DNA of 64,000 bases from JANQMY01 sp965227095 (GTDB taxonomy: Bacteria; Pseudomonadota; Alphaproteobacteria; JANQMY01), in NCBI GenBank assembly GCA_965227095.1, contig CBDDFL010000002.1, positions 1,116,001-1,180,000 of the forward strand, written 5' to 3'. Made by a program: the position numbers and the translations under genes. Position 1 is the first letter of the stretch. The number at the start of each line of letters is the position of its first letter. Of the stretch, positions 1-9,400 are shown piece after piece. The notes beneath the pieces are model-generated. The model was not told the DNA's origin, ran no database searches, and worked only from the letters and a program-made list of their open reading frames with translations.

Positions 1-25
1 TGCCCGCAAGGTGGGGTGCTCCCGG

Positions 26-463
26 TTAAGACGCGGACTGTGTGCCAACCCCACCAGCCTGAACAAGCCGTGTGACGGACATGCCCACCAGCATGGCTAC
101 CACAAAGGTTGCCGTTTGCCCGGGCGCTACCCCCAGGGATGTGATAGCCGGGCCTGGGCACAAGCCAACCAACCCCCAGCCGATACCGAACAGGGACGAT
201 CCCAGCACAAGGTTCATGTCAATGTCACGGCGTGTGGGGATCGCGAAGGCGCTTTCAAAGATCGGGTGGGGGCGTTGCGTGATGATCCGATAGCCGATGA
301 AATTGACGATCACGGCCCCGCCCATGACAAATGCCAGGCTGGCGTCCCAATCACCCAATATGTCTAGAAAGCCCAATACCTTTGCCGGATTGACCATGCC
401 CGACAGGATAAGGCCCAAACTAAATAGAATGCCGATCACAAAGGCGGATATGTGCTTCGCCAT
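26..463 (-). CDS. YeeE/YedE-family half transporter (second subunit)
   Basis: This 145-residue protein is very hydrophobic, with about four membrane segments. It carries the family signatures SGMVNPAKVLGFLD (residues 21-34) and GLVGLCPGPAI (97-107), with Cys102 in the second. Members of the YeeE/YedE family move thiosulfate or related sulfur compounds across the inner membrane. Full-length members have roughly twice this size, so this is a half-size subunit that should pair with the gene just upstream (3-nt gap). The reading frame is intact, with the stop near the window edge. The substrate cannot be told from sequence. Family assignment is confident; function is inferred. Confidence 0.85.
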   Translation of the reverse strand: MAKHISAFVIGILFSLGLILSGMVNPAKVLGFLDILGDWDASLAFVMGGAVIVNFIGYRIITQRPHPIFESAFAIPTRRDIDMNLVLGSSLFGIGWGLVGLCPGPAITSLGVAPGQTATFVVAMLVGMSVTRLVQAGGVGTQSAS

Positions 464-466
464 GTC

Positions 467-883
467 TCAGCCCCCCATCACGTGGCGTGTGACATAAACG
501 GTCACCATGGCGACGGCCATGAAAACCCCGGTGGCGACGATCGAGCGGGGGGACAAGCGGGGCAGCCCGCAGACGCCGTGCCCCGATGTACACCCGCTGC
601 CGAGAACCGTTCCCACACCGACGATCAAGCCCCCAGCTATGAGCAGGCCGGTGTTGTTGGTCACCTGAATGGCGGGGGTGCCGTTGAACCCGGCCAGGAT
701 CAGAGGCGCGGCGACGATGCCGAGGGTGAATGAAAGACGCCATCCCCAATCGCCCGCGAGGGGCGGCGTCAGCCTACTGACGATACCGCTGACCCCCATG
801 ATTTTGCCATGAGTGATCATCAACAAGGTGGCGGCCAAGCCAATCATCGCGCCCCCAAGGGCGGCGGCCAAAAAGTCGTGCAT
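467..883 (-). CDS. YeeE/YedE-family half transporter (first subunit)
   Basis: A 138-residue membrane protein with about four hydrophobic segments and the motif GSGCTSGHGVCGLPRLSPRS (residues 96-114), which contains Cys98 and Cys105. In the YeeE family, conserved cysteines of this kind relay the sulfur substrate through the membrane. The start ATG follows an AGGAGA ribosome site. It is translated first and is followed after 3 nt by the partner half, so the two probably assemble as one transporter. The organisation matches the PmpA/PmpB type of split YeeE proteins. A sulfur-compound role is inferred from the family. Confidence 0.85.
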   Translation of the reverse strand: MHDFLAAALGGAMIGLAATLLMITHGKIMGVSGIVSRLTPPLAGDWGWRLSFTLGIVAAPLILAGFNGTPAIQVTNNTGLLIAGGLIVGVGTVLGSGCTSGHGVCGLPRLSPRSIVATGVFMAVAMVTVYVTRHVMGG

Positions 884-1040
884 GTGGGTCTCCTATTCTG
901 CCGATAGGTTAAGGCGTTCACGGAACGATAGCATTCTATTGACGGCGCAGTATAGGAGATTGATTTTGGTTAAAAAGGGATAAGGGCGACGGCAGCTCCG
1001 CTTTGTAAATATGCGCGGAGCGCGAAGCTACCGTCTTAGA

Positions 1041-1084
1041 GCGCGATCAGGTTAAGTGGGGACCGGTTATCCGTCCGATCGCGC
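1041..1084. other. Inverted repeat in intergenic region
   Basis: GCGCGATC (1041-1048) and GATCGCGC (1077-1084) are exact complements separated by 28 nt. They lie in the 271-bp stretch between the transporter pair and the next leftward gene. I see no reading frame of note in this stretch. The function is unknown; it may be a degenerate dispersed repeat or an RNA hairpin. Confidence 0.4.
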
Positions 1085-1102
1085 GACCAACGGAGAATCG
1101 AT

Positions 1103-1134
1103 GGCGCATTCATGATCAAGAAAATGAATGCGCC
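1103..1134 (-). terminator. Hairpin downstream of the small secreted-protein gene
   Basis: A perfect 11-bp stem (1103-1113 with 1124-1134) and a 10-nt loop lie 20 bp past the stop of the leftward gene at 1155. There is no clear T-run on the exit side, so it could be a weak terminator or an RNA-stabilising 3' hairpin. Confidence 0.45.
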
Positions 1135-1154
1135 TGAGGGAGGACCGTAAATTC

Positions 1155-1505
1155 CTAGTGGGTGACCACGCGGATCGCGATGACCCTGCCGTTATGGCGC
1201 CGGTAATAGCCTTTGGGGCCCACATAAATACCGACAACACCGGGGTGCGCCGGACGTTTGCGAAAGTATTCAAAGCGGCTGGGCACATAGGTCCAGGCGC
1301 GGGCCGGGCAGCGGGTGACTGCTTTGTCGCGCCGGTCTTCACGGGCATCGCGGCGGCTCCACGTAACTCTTGAATCTCGGTAATCTTCGCGTAGGTCCGG
1401 ACATTTGCGCGGATCCAGCCGCCATTCGCCGGCCGACGCACCGGTGATCGGAGCAAGGCCAATTGTGAACAAGGCAATGACGCCTGCAAATAAAGCTGTT
1501 TTCAT
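1155..1505 (-). CDS. Small secreted basic protein of unknown function
   Basis: The ATG at 1505 is preceded by AAGGAGAG, so the in-frame extension further upstream is unlikely to be translated. The 116-residue product begins with a clear signal peptide (MKTALFAGVIALFTIGLAP, ending near ASAGEW). The mature part is rich in Arg and Lys and contains two cysteines, a YVP/YVGPKGYYRR region and a C-terminal IAIRVVTH. It resembles small periplasmic proteins with an RcnB-like or YXXXR-rich tail, but I do not recognise a family. It stands alone between two leftward genes, with a hairpin just after it. Confidence 0.7.
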   Translation of the reverse strand: MKTALFAGVIALFTIGLAPITGASAGEWRLDPRKCPDLREDYRDSRVTWSRRDAREDRRDKAVTRCPARAWTYVPSRFEYFRKRPAHPGVVGIYVGPKGYYRRHNGRVIAIRVVTH

Positions 1506-1643
1506 CGAAACTCTCCTTTTGTTCGCGCCCGGTGAGAAACGCGTCCCAAGTTGAAGAGGACGATACAGTCCGATTGTACGAGAAGTTTGCGAGACAAACG
1601 CCACTTTGTCCCAAAGTGTATCAGGTTAACCGTGTTGTCGGCC

Positions 1644-2045
1644 TTATGGCTTCGATAAGCCCATCCACATCAGAGCAAGGCCCAGATAGAACCCGACCAT
1701 TTGCGTGCCATGCAGCATGTAGGCGGCATTGGCATCAATGCTGTCGCCCCACACATCGGTCATGCCGCCGGTAGACCAGCCGAACAAGAATGCGATCCAG
1801 AAAGGCAGTATGACAACGGAACCGCCGACCAGGATTTGGGGGATAGCGTTGCGCGTGTTCGCCCGGATAATGAGAACGATGGTGACGGTGGCGAGGAACA
1901 AACCGAAGATGATTTCGCGCATGAAATGATTTTTCACATAGTCCGCGATCAGATCGCTGCTGAGGGCTGTCGGGGCAAAGTTTGAATAGGCCAGAAAAAT
2001 CAGCGCGACCGATAGGCCGGCAAGTAGTTTTCCTGCAATCAGCAT
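1644..2045 (-). CDS. Four-helix integral membrane protein, unknown
   Basis: A 133-residue hydrophobic protein with about four membrane spans near residues 5-22, 45-60, 70-88 and 108-128. Its ATG is preceded by AGAGGGGG, a strong ribosome site. The loop FGWSTGGMTDVWGD between spans three and four is acidic and tryptophan-containing. I do not recognise the family. It is separated by about 80 bp from the next leftward gene and by more than 130 bp from the secreted protein, so it is probably a single transcription unit. Confidence 0.7.
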   Translation of the reverse strand: MLIAGKLLAGLSVALIFLAYSNFAPTALSSDLIADYVKNHFMREIIFGLFLATVTIVLIIRANTRNAIPQILVGGSVVILPFWIAFLFGWSTGGMTDVWGDSIDANAAYMLHGTQMVGFYLGLALMWMGLSKP

Positions 2046-2126
2046 GTGTGTCCCCCTCTTTTTGTTTTGGGGGTACTACACGTCGTTTGACGCCAACTTG
2101 CAAGAAGAGATGCGATGGTCAGGTCA

Positions 2127-2645
2127 TCAGCTCAGCAGCTTGTCCTGGGTGCGGCCGATAAGGTGCCGTTGTTCGGCATTGGCATCGCCGTCCACCGCGG
2201 CAACCCCTTTCATCATGGTGATAAGCTCCCCCTTTCCGTGGTGGTCCAGCATGTCATGCAGGGGGCGCAGTATTTTGTGCAGCACATTGTCCACATCCGT
2301 CAGGTCCTTGGTGGCGAAGGTGACGCGGGCCATCATGTCTGCCACCTCTGCCGGGTCCATTTGGAAATGCTGCTGGGCAAGGTTGCTGATCTTGTCCTGC
2401 TGGGCGGCGGTGAGCGCGCCTTTATATTTCGCCGTTTCCGTCATCAGCAGAACGGCGATGTCGCGCGGGTCTTGAATGTCATCCAACGGATTGTGTTTGG
2501 TGTGCTGGTTCCATCGGTGTCGGCGGATGGCGCCTTTCGCGTCCGAGATCAGTTCCTGCCCTTCACGCGCCACATAGGTGTCCCGGTAGAGAAAAAAGAC
2601 AATGGCGGCCACCGCGCCGGCGATTCCCAGAAGTATGTGCATCAT
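2127..2645 (-). CDS. Membrane-anchored TerB-like domain protein
   Basis: A 172-residue protein with one N-terminal membrane helix (residues 3-19) followed by a mainly helical cytoplasmic domain. The C-terminal half contains DPAEVADMMARV, a His/Asp stretch (LHDMLDHHGKGEL) and MMKGVAAVDGDANAEQRH. This resembles the seven-helix TerB/DjlA-N fold, where acidic residues bind metal and a 'D-G-x...E' segment repeats. TerB-like domains are linked to tellurite and stress responses and to membrane-associated scaffolds. Two ATG codons occur in tandem after an AGGGGACGG ribosome site. Its own role is unknown. Confidence 0.65.
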   Translation of the reverse strand: MMHILLGIAGAVAAIVFFLYRDTYVAREGQELISDAKGAIRRHRWNQHTKHNPLDDIQDPRDIAVLLMTETAKYKGALTAAQQDKISNLAQQHFQMDPAEVADMMARVTFATKDLTDVDNVLHKILRPLHDMLDHHGKGELITMMKGVAAVDGDANAEQRHLIGRTQDKLLS

Positions 2646-2736
2646 CCGTCCCCTGATGATTTTTGCAGGATCAACCTTAGCGCTTATTTTGTTATTTTTC
2701 TAGAGGAAGGGGAGGGGGGGGACCGCGGTAAAAATA

Positions 2737-2768
2737 AAACAGCCGCCCGTATGACCTGGCGGCTGTTT
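2737..2768. terminator. Strong bidirectional terminator
   Basis: The arms AAACAGCCGCC (2737-2747) and GGCGGCTGTTT (2758-2768) are perfectly complementary with a 10-nt loop. T-rich tracts flank both sides (TTTTT at 2766-2770, and TTTTATTTTT read on the minus strand). It lies 31 bp past the stop of the small leftward gene at 2799. Confidence 0.85.
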
Positions 2769-2798
2769 TTATTCCTGTTTTTTGTCGATCGACGAGGC

Positions 2799-2957
2799 TT
2801 ACATCAACCTGTCGATCACATAGGCGGCTGTGGTGACCATACCGATCAAGGCAACCCAGGCACCCAGCGATAAGCCTGTAATGATTGCAAACTTTGTCAT
2901 ATTCCCGAGCGCTTCTTCTTGTTCAAGTTCAATGGAAGTCGCGTCTGTTTCCAGCAT
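2799..2957 (-). CDS. 52-residue single-span membrane protein
   Basis: A short reading frame with an excellent ribosome site (CAGGAGG, 5 nt before the ATG) and a strong terminator straight after the stop. The product has an acidic N-terminus (MLETDATSIELEQEEALG), then one hydrophobic helix of about 22 residues (FAIITGLSLGAWVALIGMV onward), and ends in VIDRLM. No family is recognised. Good translation and termination signals make it a likely real gene despite its size. It could be a small regulator or accessory subunit of a membrane complex. Confidence 0.65.
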   Translation of the reverse strand: MLETDATSIELEQEEALGNMTKFAIITGLSLGAWVALIGMVTTAAYVIDRLM

Positions 2958-3180
2958 GTACCGCCTCCTGGTCTTTGCGCCAGTTTGCGGTTTTGTTCTT
3001 TATAGAGAGTTATTATGCCGTGTTTTGTCAGCTTTGTGTCACAAAAATGGTTAACAGGTGTTAATTGATAATTTTGCGCTATTTCAGCCACAGGTAGAGC
3101 CGTGAGTGTGCTGCGTTTTTAGGCAGAATTCTGCGGTTTTGAGGGGGTGCATGATCTTTCACCCCTGCTTTAACACTCCC

Positions 3181-3220
3181 TTGACTCTCTGTGTTCTAAA
3201 AACTAGAACAAAACAAGAAC
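3181..3220 (+). promoter_or_regulatory. SOS promoter with LexA box for imuA-imuB
   Basis: A -35-like TTGACT (3181-3186) and a -10-like TAGAAC (3204-3209) are 17 nt apart. GAAC-N7-GAAC (3206-3220), the reverse complement of the alphaproteobacterial LexA consensus GTTC-N7-GTTC, overlaps the -10 element. A LexA dimer bound here would block RNA polymerase. The box shares GAACAAAACA with the one upstream of recA. Confidence 0.85.
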
Positions 3221-3236
3221 ATTTAAGAGGCAGCTC

Positions 3237-4016
3237 GTGGGTACGCGTCAACAGATTCGGGCGGATTTGAAAGCCCGCATCGCGGCAATTGAAGGACAGA
3301 CACATAAATTGGACGGGCCCGAGGGCGGGGTCTTTCCCATAGGCGTGTCGCAGGTGGATGACCGATTGCCCGGCCAGGGCCTGTCGCCCGCCGCTTTGCA
3401 TGAGGTGGCGGGCCGCGACCATCGGGACATGCCGTCGGCCTTCGGCTTCCTTCTGGCCCTGGTCATGCGCCGGCTCGCCGGGGCGGAGGGGCACGGCAGT
3501 GTGCTGTGGTGCCGTCAGACCCATGGCCCTCATGATTTTGGCTGGCTCTATGGCCCGGGTCTCGCAGCCTTTGGCTTTGTCCCCGACCAATTGCTGTTCG
3601 TCACCAGCCCCAAGCCCGCCGATGTGTTGTGGGTGCTGGAAGAAGCCCTACGCAGCCGCACGCTCGCCGCCATTGTGGGGGAGGTGGGGCCGGCCTTGGA
3701 CCTGACCGCCACGCGGCGCTTGCAATTGGCGGCGGAGACCATGGCGACGCCCGTCTTTCTGTTGCGCCCGCCGGACGCCTGTGACGCCAGTGCCGCCGCC
3801 ACCCGCTGGTCGATTTCCGCGGAACAGCGGACGGTTCAGGCGTGGCAAAAGCCGCGCTGGCGCGCCGATCTCGTGCGCTGCCGGGGCGGGCATCCGCATC
3901 ATTGGGTTTTGGAGTGGGATCATGCGACGCATTGTTTCTCTATGGCTGCCCCATTGGCCGACCGACCGGCTCAGCCTCAACCGCAAGACGGGGTTTGGCG
4001 GCAGACCGGGTCCTGA
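3237..4016 (+). CDS. imuA: ImuA, SOS mutasome accessory protein
   Basis: A 259-residue RecA/SulA-like protein that works with ImuB and DnaE2 (ImuC) in damage-induced translesion synthesis. Typical features are the early segment GVSQVDDRLPGQGLSPAALHE (around residues 38-58) and the LWCRQTHGPHDFG region. The start is a GTG after AAGAGG, just downstream of the LexA box. The 3' end overlaps the start of imuB by 95 nt in another frame, which implies translational coupling. In the family, ImuA binds RecA and ImuB. Assignment rests on sequence pattern plus the imuA-imuB-dnaE2 order. Confidence 0.9.
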   Translation: MGTRQQIRADLKARIAAIEGQTHKLDGPEGGVFPIGVSQVDDRLPGQGLSPAALHEVAGRDHRDMPSAFGFLLALVMRRLAGAEGHGSVLWCRQTHGPHDFGWLYGPGLAAFGFVPDQLLFVTSPKPADVLWVLEEALRSRTLAAIVGEVGPALDLTATRRLQLAAETMATPVFLLRPPDACDASAAATRWSISAEQRTVQAWQKPRWRADLVRCRGGHPHHWVLEWDHATHCFSMAAPLADRPAQPQPQDGVWRQTGS

Positions 4017-5526
4017 CGGGGCTGAAAATTTAGACGCCTCGCCGCTGGCCTTGGTAGCGCCTCAGCAAGGGGGCATGCGCATTACCGCGGTGAACCCCGT
4101 GGCCGCCGCCCAAGGGGTGCGCATCGGGCAATTGCTCACGGAAGCCCGCGCGCTCATCACCCATTTGGTGGTCTATGACGCGGACCCGTATGCGGATGAA
4201 AAGGCGCTTAAAAAGCTCAGCCGGTGGTGTGGGCGCTACACGCCGTGGACGGTTCCGTGTACAGAGGAAAACGGCACTGATGGCGTGTTCCTCGACATTA
4301 CGGGATGCGCGCACCTGTTCGGCGGGGAAGAGGCCCTTTTGCAGGATTTGCAGATCCGCCTGACCGAATGGGGCATCAGCGCGCGGCTGGCGGTGGCCGA
4401 TACGCCAGGAGCGGCTTGGGGCCTTGCCCGTTATGGCCGACCCACATTGACGGTGATCCCGCCGCAAAAACAGGCACAGCACATCCGGCCTTTGCCGGTG
4501 GCGGCCTTGCGCCTGGAACCGGACACGGTGGACGCGCTCACCCGCATGGGGCTTAAAACCATCGGCCAGTTGTTAAAGCTGCCGCGGGCGCCAATGGTGC
4601 AACGGTTCGGGCGCACGGTGGCCCGTCGGCTGGATCAGATCGTGGGCAAGGAAAACGAACCCATCACCCCGCAAGAGCCTCACGTGCCCTATCGCGTGCG
4701 GCGGGTCTTGGCGGAACCCGTTCTTCATACGGATCATATCGCCTCGCTGATCGGCGCCATGGCGCAGGATCTGGTGCGTCCCCTTAACCGCGATGGCAAG
4801 GGCGCGCGGCAGCTCAAGCTGTGGCTCTACCGGGTGGATGGCCATGTGACCAGCGTGGTGGCGGGCACGGCGCGGCCCTCCAATGATCCGGTGCATCTGG
4901 CGCGGCTATTTTCGGAAAAGCTCGACCAATTGGGCAGCGATTTCGATGCGGGCTTCGGCATCGAAGTGGTGAGCCTTGAGGCCCAAACGGTGGACCCGTT
5001 GCCGCCGTCGCAAGTCTCGACCCAGGCACCAAGTGGGGGCACCGGCACCGCGCGCAATGACAACCCGGCCTTTCACCAATTGGTGGACCGTTTGAGCAAT
5101 CGCTTCGGCATGGCCCGCGTCACCTATTTGGAGCCGAAGCAAAGCCATATTCCCGAACGGGCGGTGGTGTTCAAGCCGGTCTCGGAACAGGTGGAGGATG
5201 TGCCCGATTGGCGGGCGGAGCAATATCACGAAGCGGGGCGGCCCATTATGCTGCTGCCCTGCGCGGAACCGATCGAGGTGATCGCGGAAATACCCGAAGG
5301 GCCGCCACGGCGCTTTCAATGGCGCCGGGTCACCTACCAAGTGGCGCAAACGGCGGGGCCGGAACGGGTGGCGCCGGAATGGTGGCGCGATGACCGCACC
5401 GCCCGCACCCGCGATTATTACTGTTTGCAAGATGATGATGGCCGGCGTTTTTGGGTCTATCGCGATGGCTTTTACCGCTCGGCCGCCAACGCGCCGCGCT
5501 GGTACATGCATGGCTTCTTCGCGTGA
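3922..5526 (+). CDS. imuB: ImuB, Y-family polymerase-like mutasome hub
   Basis: A 534-residue Y-family-like protein. The start ATG is chosen because the product then begins MRRIVSLWLPHWPTDRL, the usual ImuB opening, and GGAGTGGG lies just before it. The expected little-finger and helix-hairpin-helix region follows. The C-terminal segment RDYYCLQDDDGRRFWVYRDG...PRWYMHGFFA is the characteristic ImuB tail. ImuB proteins lack the acidic catalytic residues of active Y polymerases and instead bridge the beta clamp, ImuA and DnaE2. It overlaps imuA by 95 nt and probably shares its SOS promoter. The next gene, dnaE2, is 885 bp away behind repeats. Confidence 0.92.
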   Translation: MRRIVSLWLPHWPTDRLSLNRKTGFGGRPGPDGAENLDASPLALVAPQQGGMRITAVNPVAAAQGVRIGQLLTEARALITHLVVYDADPYADEKALKKLSRWCGRYTPWTVPCTEENGTDGVFLDITGCAHLFGGEEALLQDLQIRLTEWGISARLAVADTPGAAWGLARYGRPTLTVIPPQKQAQHIRPLPVAALRLEPDTVDALTRMGLKTIGQLLKLPRAPMVQRFGRTVARRLDQIVGKENEPITPQEPHVPYRVRRVLAEPVLHTDHIASLIGAMAQDLVRPLNRDGKGARQLKLWLYRVDGHVTSVVAGTARPSNDPVHLARLFSEKLDQLGSDFDAGFGIEVVSLEAQTVDPLPPSQVSTQAPSGGTGTARNDNPAFHQLVDRLSNRFGMARVTYLEPKQSHIPERAVVFKPVSEQVEDVPDWRAEQYHEAGRPIMLLPCAEPIEVIAEIPEGPPRRFQWRRVTYQVAQTAGPERVAPEWWRDDRTARTRDYYCLQDDDGRRFWVYRDGFYRSAANAPRWYMHGFFA

Positions 5527-5629
5527 GCTGCCGATGGGCGCGCATTGTGATATACTCATGCCCGAGGGAGGCGCAGTGGAGAACACCCCCATGGCGCCTG
5601 TGAAAAGCCATTGGCCATATACTCGAACA

Positions 5630-5763
5630 GTCATCCCCGGTGAAGCCGGGGATCCACTCGCAGTGCTGTTGGGCACGACGCCAACGGTGAGTTTGTCTGT
5701 TTTTCCAAACACACTTCAGCAAGGTGACTTGAGAGGGGATACCCGCCTATCGGCGGGCATGAC
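5630..5763. repeat. Composite two-hairpin repeat, copy 1
   Basis: It starts with GTCATCCCCGG...CCGGGGATCCACT and ends with GGGATACCCGCC...GGCGGGCATGAC, so GTCAT and ATGAC form inverted ends around about 134 bp. Each end is a small hairpin of its own. The same plan recurs at 5808, 6130, 6285, 9695 and 63735. It lies downstream of imuB, and no gene was recognised in 5527-6411. Confidence 0.75.
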
Positions 5764-5807
5764 ATTTGGAGAACAGGGTTTTCTTTCCAACCAACCCAAC
5801 ACTGTGC

Positions 5808-5893
5808 GTCATTGCCGGATTTATTCCGGCAATCCAGGGGCGGCTTGCTCGGAGCAAGGAGCTCTGGATCCCAGGGACAAGCCCTGGGATGAC
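5808..5893. repeat. Composite two-hairpin repeat, copy 2
   Basis: An 86-bp unit: GTCAT, then the hairpin TGCCGG/CCGGCA, then ATCCAG on the left; CTGGAT, then the hairpin CCCAGGG/CCCTGGG, then ATGAC on the right. The inner ATCCAG and CTGGAT are also inverted. This is the cleanest copy of the family in the window. Confidence 0.8.
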
Positions 5894-6129
5894 GCAAAAA
5901 GAATTCCGTTCGTTTCTACGAGAGCAAAAATCCCGAGACCTACTAGCAAAGATTTTAGTTTGCACGATCGGGGCACCCAGGGTGAGCGAAGAGGGGGGTG
6001 GTACAGAAAATTGGATGAACCCCATGCGCCCATGGGTGCGCACGGACTGAGCCAAAAAATAGGCTGTCGTCCCAGCCGTGAGCTGGGACCCATAACCACT
6101 GTCTTTTCTGCTTTTGATGAGGCCTTAGT

Positions 6130-6214
6130 GTCATTCCCCACCAACTCATTCCGTCTCTCAGAGGTCGGTGGGTATGGATCCCGGTCTTCGCACGATGTGC
6201 GAAACCGGGATGAC
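6130..6214. repeat. Composite two-hairpin repeat, copy 3
   Basis: GTCATTCCCCACC...GGTGGG on the left and GGATCCCGGT...ACCGGGATGAC on the right, 85 bp in total. A further half-like hairpin (CCCAGC/GCTGGG at about 6071-6087) lies just upstream and may be the remnant of another copy. Confidence 0.72.
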
Positions 6215-6284
6215 GATGGGATGTGTGCTCCAGCGCTTTGCGTTCGCGGGGATGAGTGGAACGTGGCAGGCGTTAAACATTTTC

Positions 6285-6387
6285 GTCATTGCCGGGCAAG
6301 CGACGCGCCGACCCGGCAATCCAGACGGCATATCTCCATGGATCACCGGATCAGCGCTGTCTTAATGACGGCTTGTCCGGTGATGAC
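6285..6387. repeat. Composite two-hairpin repeat, copy 4
   Basis: GTCATTGCCGGG...CCCGGCAATCCAG on the left and GGATCACCGGA...TCCGGTGATGAC on the right, about 103 bp. The right end stops only 24 bp before the dnaE2 start codon, so any dnaE2 promoter would have to read through or start within the repeat block. No LexA box was found in the gap. Confidence 0.75.
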
Positions 6388-6411
6388 GAGAAGAAAAGGC
6401 GGTTCATCATC

Positions 6412-9400
6412 ATGACCGCCTATGCGGAACTGGCCGTGACCAGCAATTTCAGCTTCCTGCGCGGGGCGTCCCACCCGGACGAGCTGGTCTATCAGGCCGT
6501 TACCTATGAGCTGGCGGCCATCAGCATTGCCGACCGCAACACGCTGGCGGGCGTGGTGCGGGCCCATAAGGTGGCCAAGGAGGTGGGGCTCAAGCTGCTG
6601 GTGGGCACGCGCTTGGTCACCGTGGATGGCTTTGAAGTGATTGCCTATCCGGTGGACCGGGCGGCCTATGGACGCCTGTGCCGCTTGCTGACGCTTGGCA
6701 ATCGCCGTGCGCCGAAGGGGGAGTGTTTCCTTGCCCTGCCGGACATTATTGAATATGGCGAGGGGCAGGTCTTTATCATCATGCCGCCGCATAAGCTGGA
6801 TACGGCTTTTGAAGAAACCTGCACGCAACTGACGGAGGCGTTTCCAGAGACCACTTCTCTCGGCGCCAGCTTCCTCTATCAAGGGGGCGCGGAAACCTGG
6901 CTTCAAAACCTCGCGGATCTCAGTGATCGCCTTTCTGTTCCCCTCGTGGCCACAAACGATGTGATGTATCACTGCGCGGAACGCCGGGTGCTGCAAGATG
7001 TGGTGACCTGCATTCGCGAACATTGCACCATCGAAGAGGCAGGCTTTCTGCTGCAAGCCAATGCGGAACGCCACATCAAGCCGCCCAAAGAAATGGCGCG
7101 GCTGTTCCGGCGCTATCCGGAGGCCATTGCGCGGACGCTCGAGATCGCCGATCAGGTCACCTTTTCGCTGGATGAGTTGCGCTACGAATATCCCGACGAG
7201 GTGAAAGGCAAATCCACCACGCCGCAAGCGGAACTGGAACGTTTGACGTGGATTGGTGCCGACGAAAGATATCCGGACGGTATTCCCGAAAAAGTCACCA
7301 ATGCGATCCATCACGAATTGAAGCTGATCGCGGCGAAAGCTTACGCGCCTTACTTTCTGACCGTTCATGACGTCGTTCAGTATGCGGAACGGGAGAATAT
7401 TCTCTGTCAGGGGCGGGGCTCTGCCGCTAATTCGGTGGTTTGTTATTGCCTCGGCATCACGGCGGTGGACCCGACCCATGTGGATTTGCTGTTCGAACGG
7501 TTCATTTCCATGGAGCGAAACGAACCCCCCGACATTGACGTGGACTTCGAACATGAACGCCGTGAAGAAGTCATCCAATATGTTTATCGCAAATATGGCC
7601 GCGACCGGGCGGGCATTGCCGCGACGGTGATCACCTATCGGGCCCGCAGCGCCATTCGCGAAGTGGGCAAGGTGATGGGCTTGTCCGAAGATGTGATCGC
7701 CGCCTTGGCCGGCACCGTGTGGGGATGGTCCGCCGAAGGCATCAAGGCCGAGCATATTGAAGAACTGGGCCTCGACCCGTTCGATAAGACCCTTTTCATG
7801 GCGACGGAATTGGCGCGCGACATTATCGGCTTTCCCCGGCACCTGTCCCAGCATGTGGGGGGCTTTGTGATGACCCGGGGGCCTCTGTGCGAGGTGATCC
7901 CCATTGCCAACGCGGCCATGGATGACCGCACCATTGTGGAATGGGACAAAGACGACCTCGACGCCTTGGGCATGCTGAAGGTGGATGTGCTGGCCCTTGG
8001 CATGTTGTCCTGTATCGCCAAGGCCTTCGATCTGATCCACGAAAAATACGGCATTCGTTATTCCCTGGCTTCGGTGCCGCAGGACGATCCAGCCGTTTAC
8101 GACATGCTGTGCAAGGCGGATTCCGTAGGGGTTTTCCAGGTGGAAAGCCGGGCACAAATGTCCATGCTGCCGCGCCTGAAACCGCGCACTTATTATGACC
8201 TAGTGATCGAAGTGGCCATCGTGCGCCCCGGCCCCATCCAAGGAAACATGGTGCATCCCTATTTACGCCGACGCGATGGGTTGGAACCGGTTGACTTTCC
8301 GTCGGACGAACTGCGCGAGGTCTTGGGCAAAACCATGGGCGTGCCCTTGTTCCAGGAACAAGCCATGCGCATTGCCATTGTGGGGGCAGGGTTTTCGCCC
8401 TCGGAAGCGGATAAATTGCGCCGGGCCATGGCCACGTTTCGCAAGACCGGCACCATTCATCAGTTCCGGGATAAATTCATCAAAGGCATGACAGCCCGCG
8501 GCTATGAGGAAGAGTTCGCCGAACGCTGCTTCAAGCAGATTGAAGGCTTTGGCGATTATGGCTTTCCGGAAAGCCATGCGGCAAGCTTTGCGCTGCTGGT
8601 CTACATTTCGTCTTGGATCAAATGGTATTACCCGGATGTGTTCCTGTGCACGATCCTCAACAGCCAGCCCATGGGGTTTTATGCGCCCGCCCAATTGGTG
8701 CGGGATGCGCGCGAACATGACGTGAAGGTTCTGCCGCCGGACATTAATGCCTCGAATTGGGATTGCACGCTGGAACCGTTAGAGGCGGCGGATCCGCACC
8801 CGAACCGGACCGAATACGCCGTGCGCTTGGGCCTGCGTCAGATCAAGGGTCTCGCGCGCGATTATGCCGACCGCATCATGGAAGTGCGCGGGCGGGGTTT
8901 TGATAGTGTGCGCGATGTATGGATGCGAACCGGCTTCGGCCCGGCGGTGTTGGAACGGTTGGCCAATGCGGACACCTTCCCGTCGCTGGGGTTGAACCGG
9001 CGCGATGCGGCCTGGGCCGTGCGGGGGTTGAGCGCGGGTGTGCTGCCGTTGTTTGTGGCCGCCCAAGAAACCGAATTGCAAAAGGAAGCCCCGGTGTCTT
9101 TGCCGCCCATGGTGTTGGGCGAACATGTGGTGCATGACTATGCCACGTTGCGCTTGTCCTTAAAGGCGCATCCCATGTCGTTCTTTCGGGATGCCTTTGA
9201 TCGGGACGGAGTGATCGCCAATGAGCGCTTGTCTCACATCAAACCGGAAACGCGGGTGTCTTTGGCGGGGTTGGTGCTGGTGCGGCAACGGCCGGGCAGT
9301 GCCAAGGGGGTCATCTTCGCAACCCTGGAAGATGAAACGGGCGTTGCCAATATTATCGTCTGGCCCAAGACGTTTGAGAAATACCGCAAGATTGTGTTGA

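Noticed and set aside
5527..6411. Possible CRISPR array, because of repeated hairpins
   Set aside because: Units are unevenly spaced, differ in stem sequence and have inverted ends; there are no regular spacers and no cas genes.
5390..6415. A 341-codon open frame after imuB
   Set aside because: It begins inside imuB and runs through the hairpin repeats. The product has no family pattern and no ribosome site.
6343..8157. A 604-codon open frame on the minus strand
   Set aside because: It is the antisense shadow of dnaE2, whose PHP and polymerase motifs are unambiguous on the plus strand.
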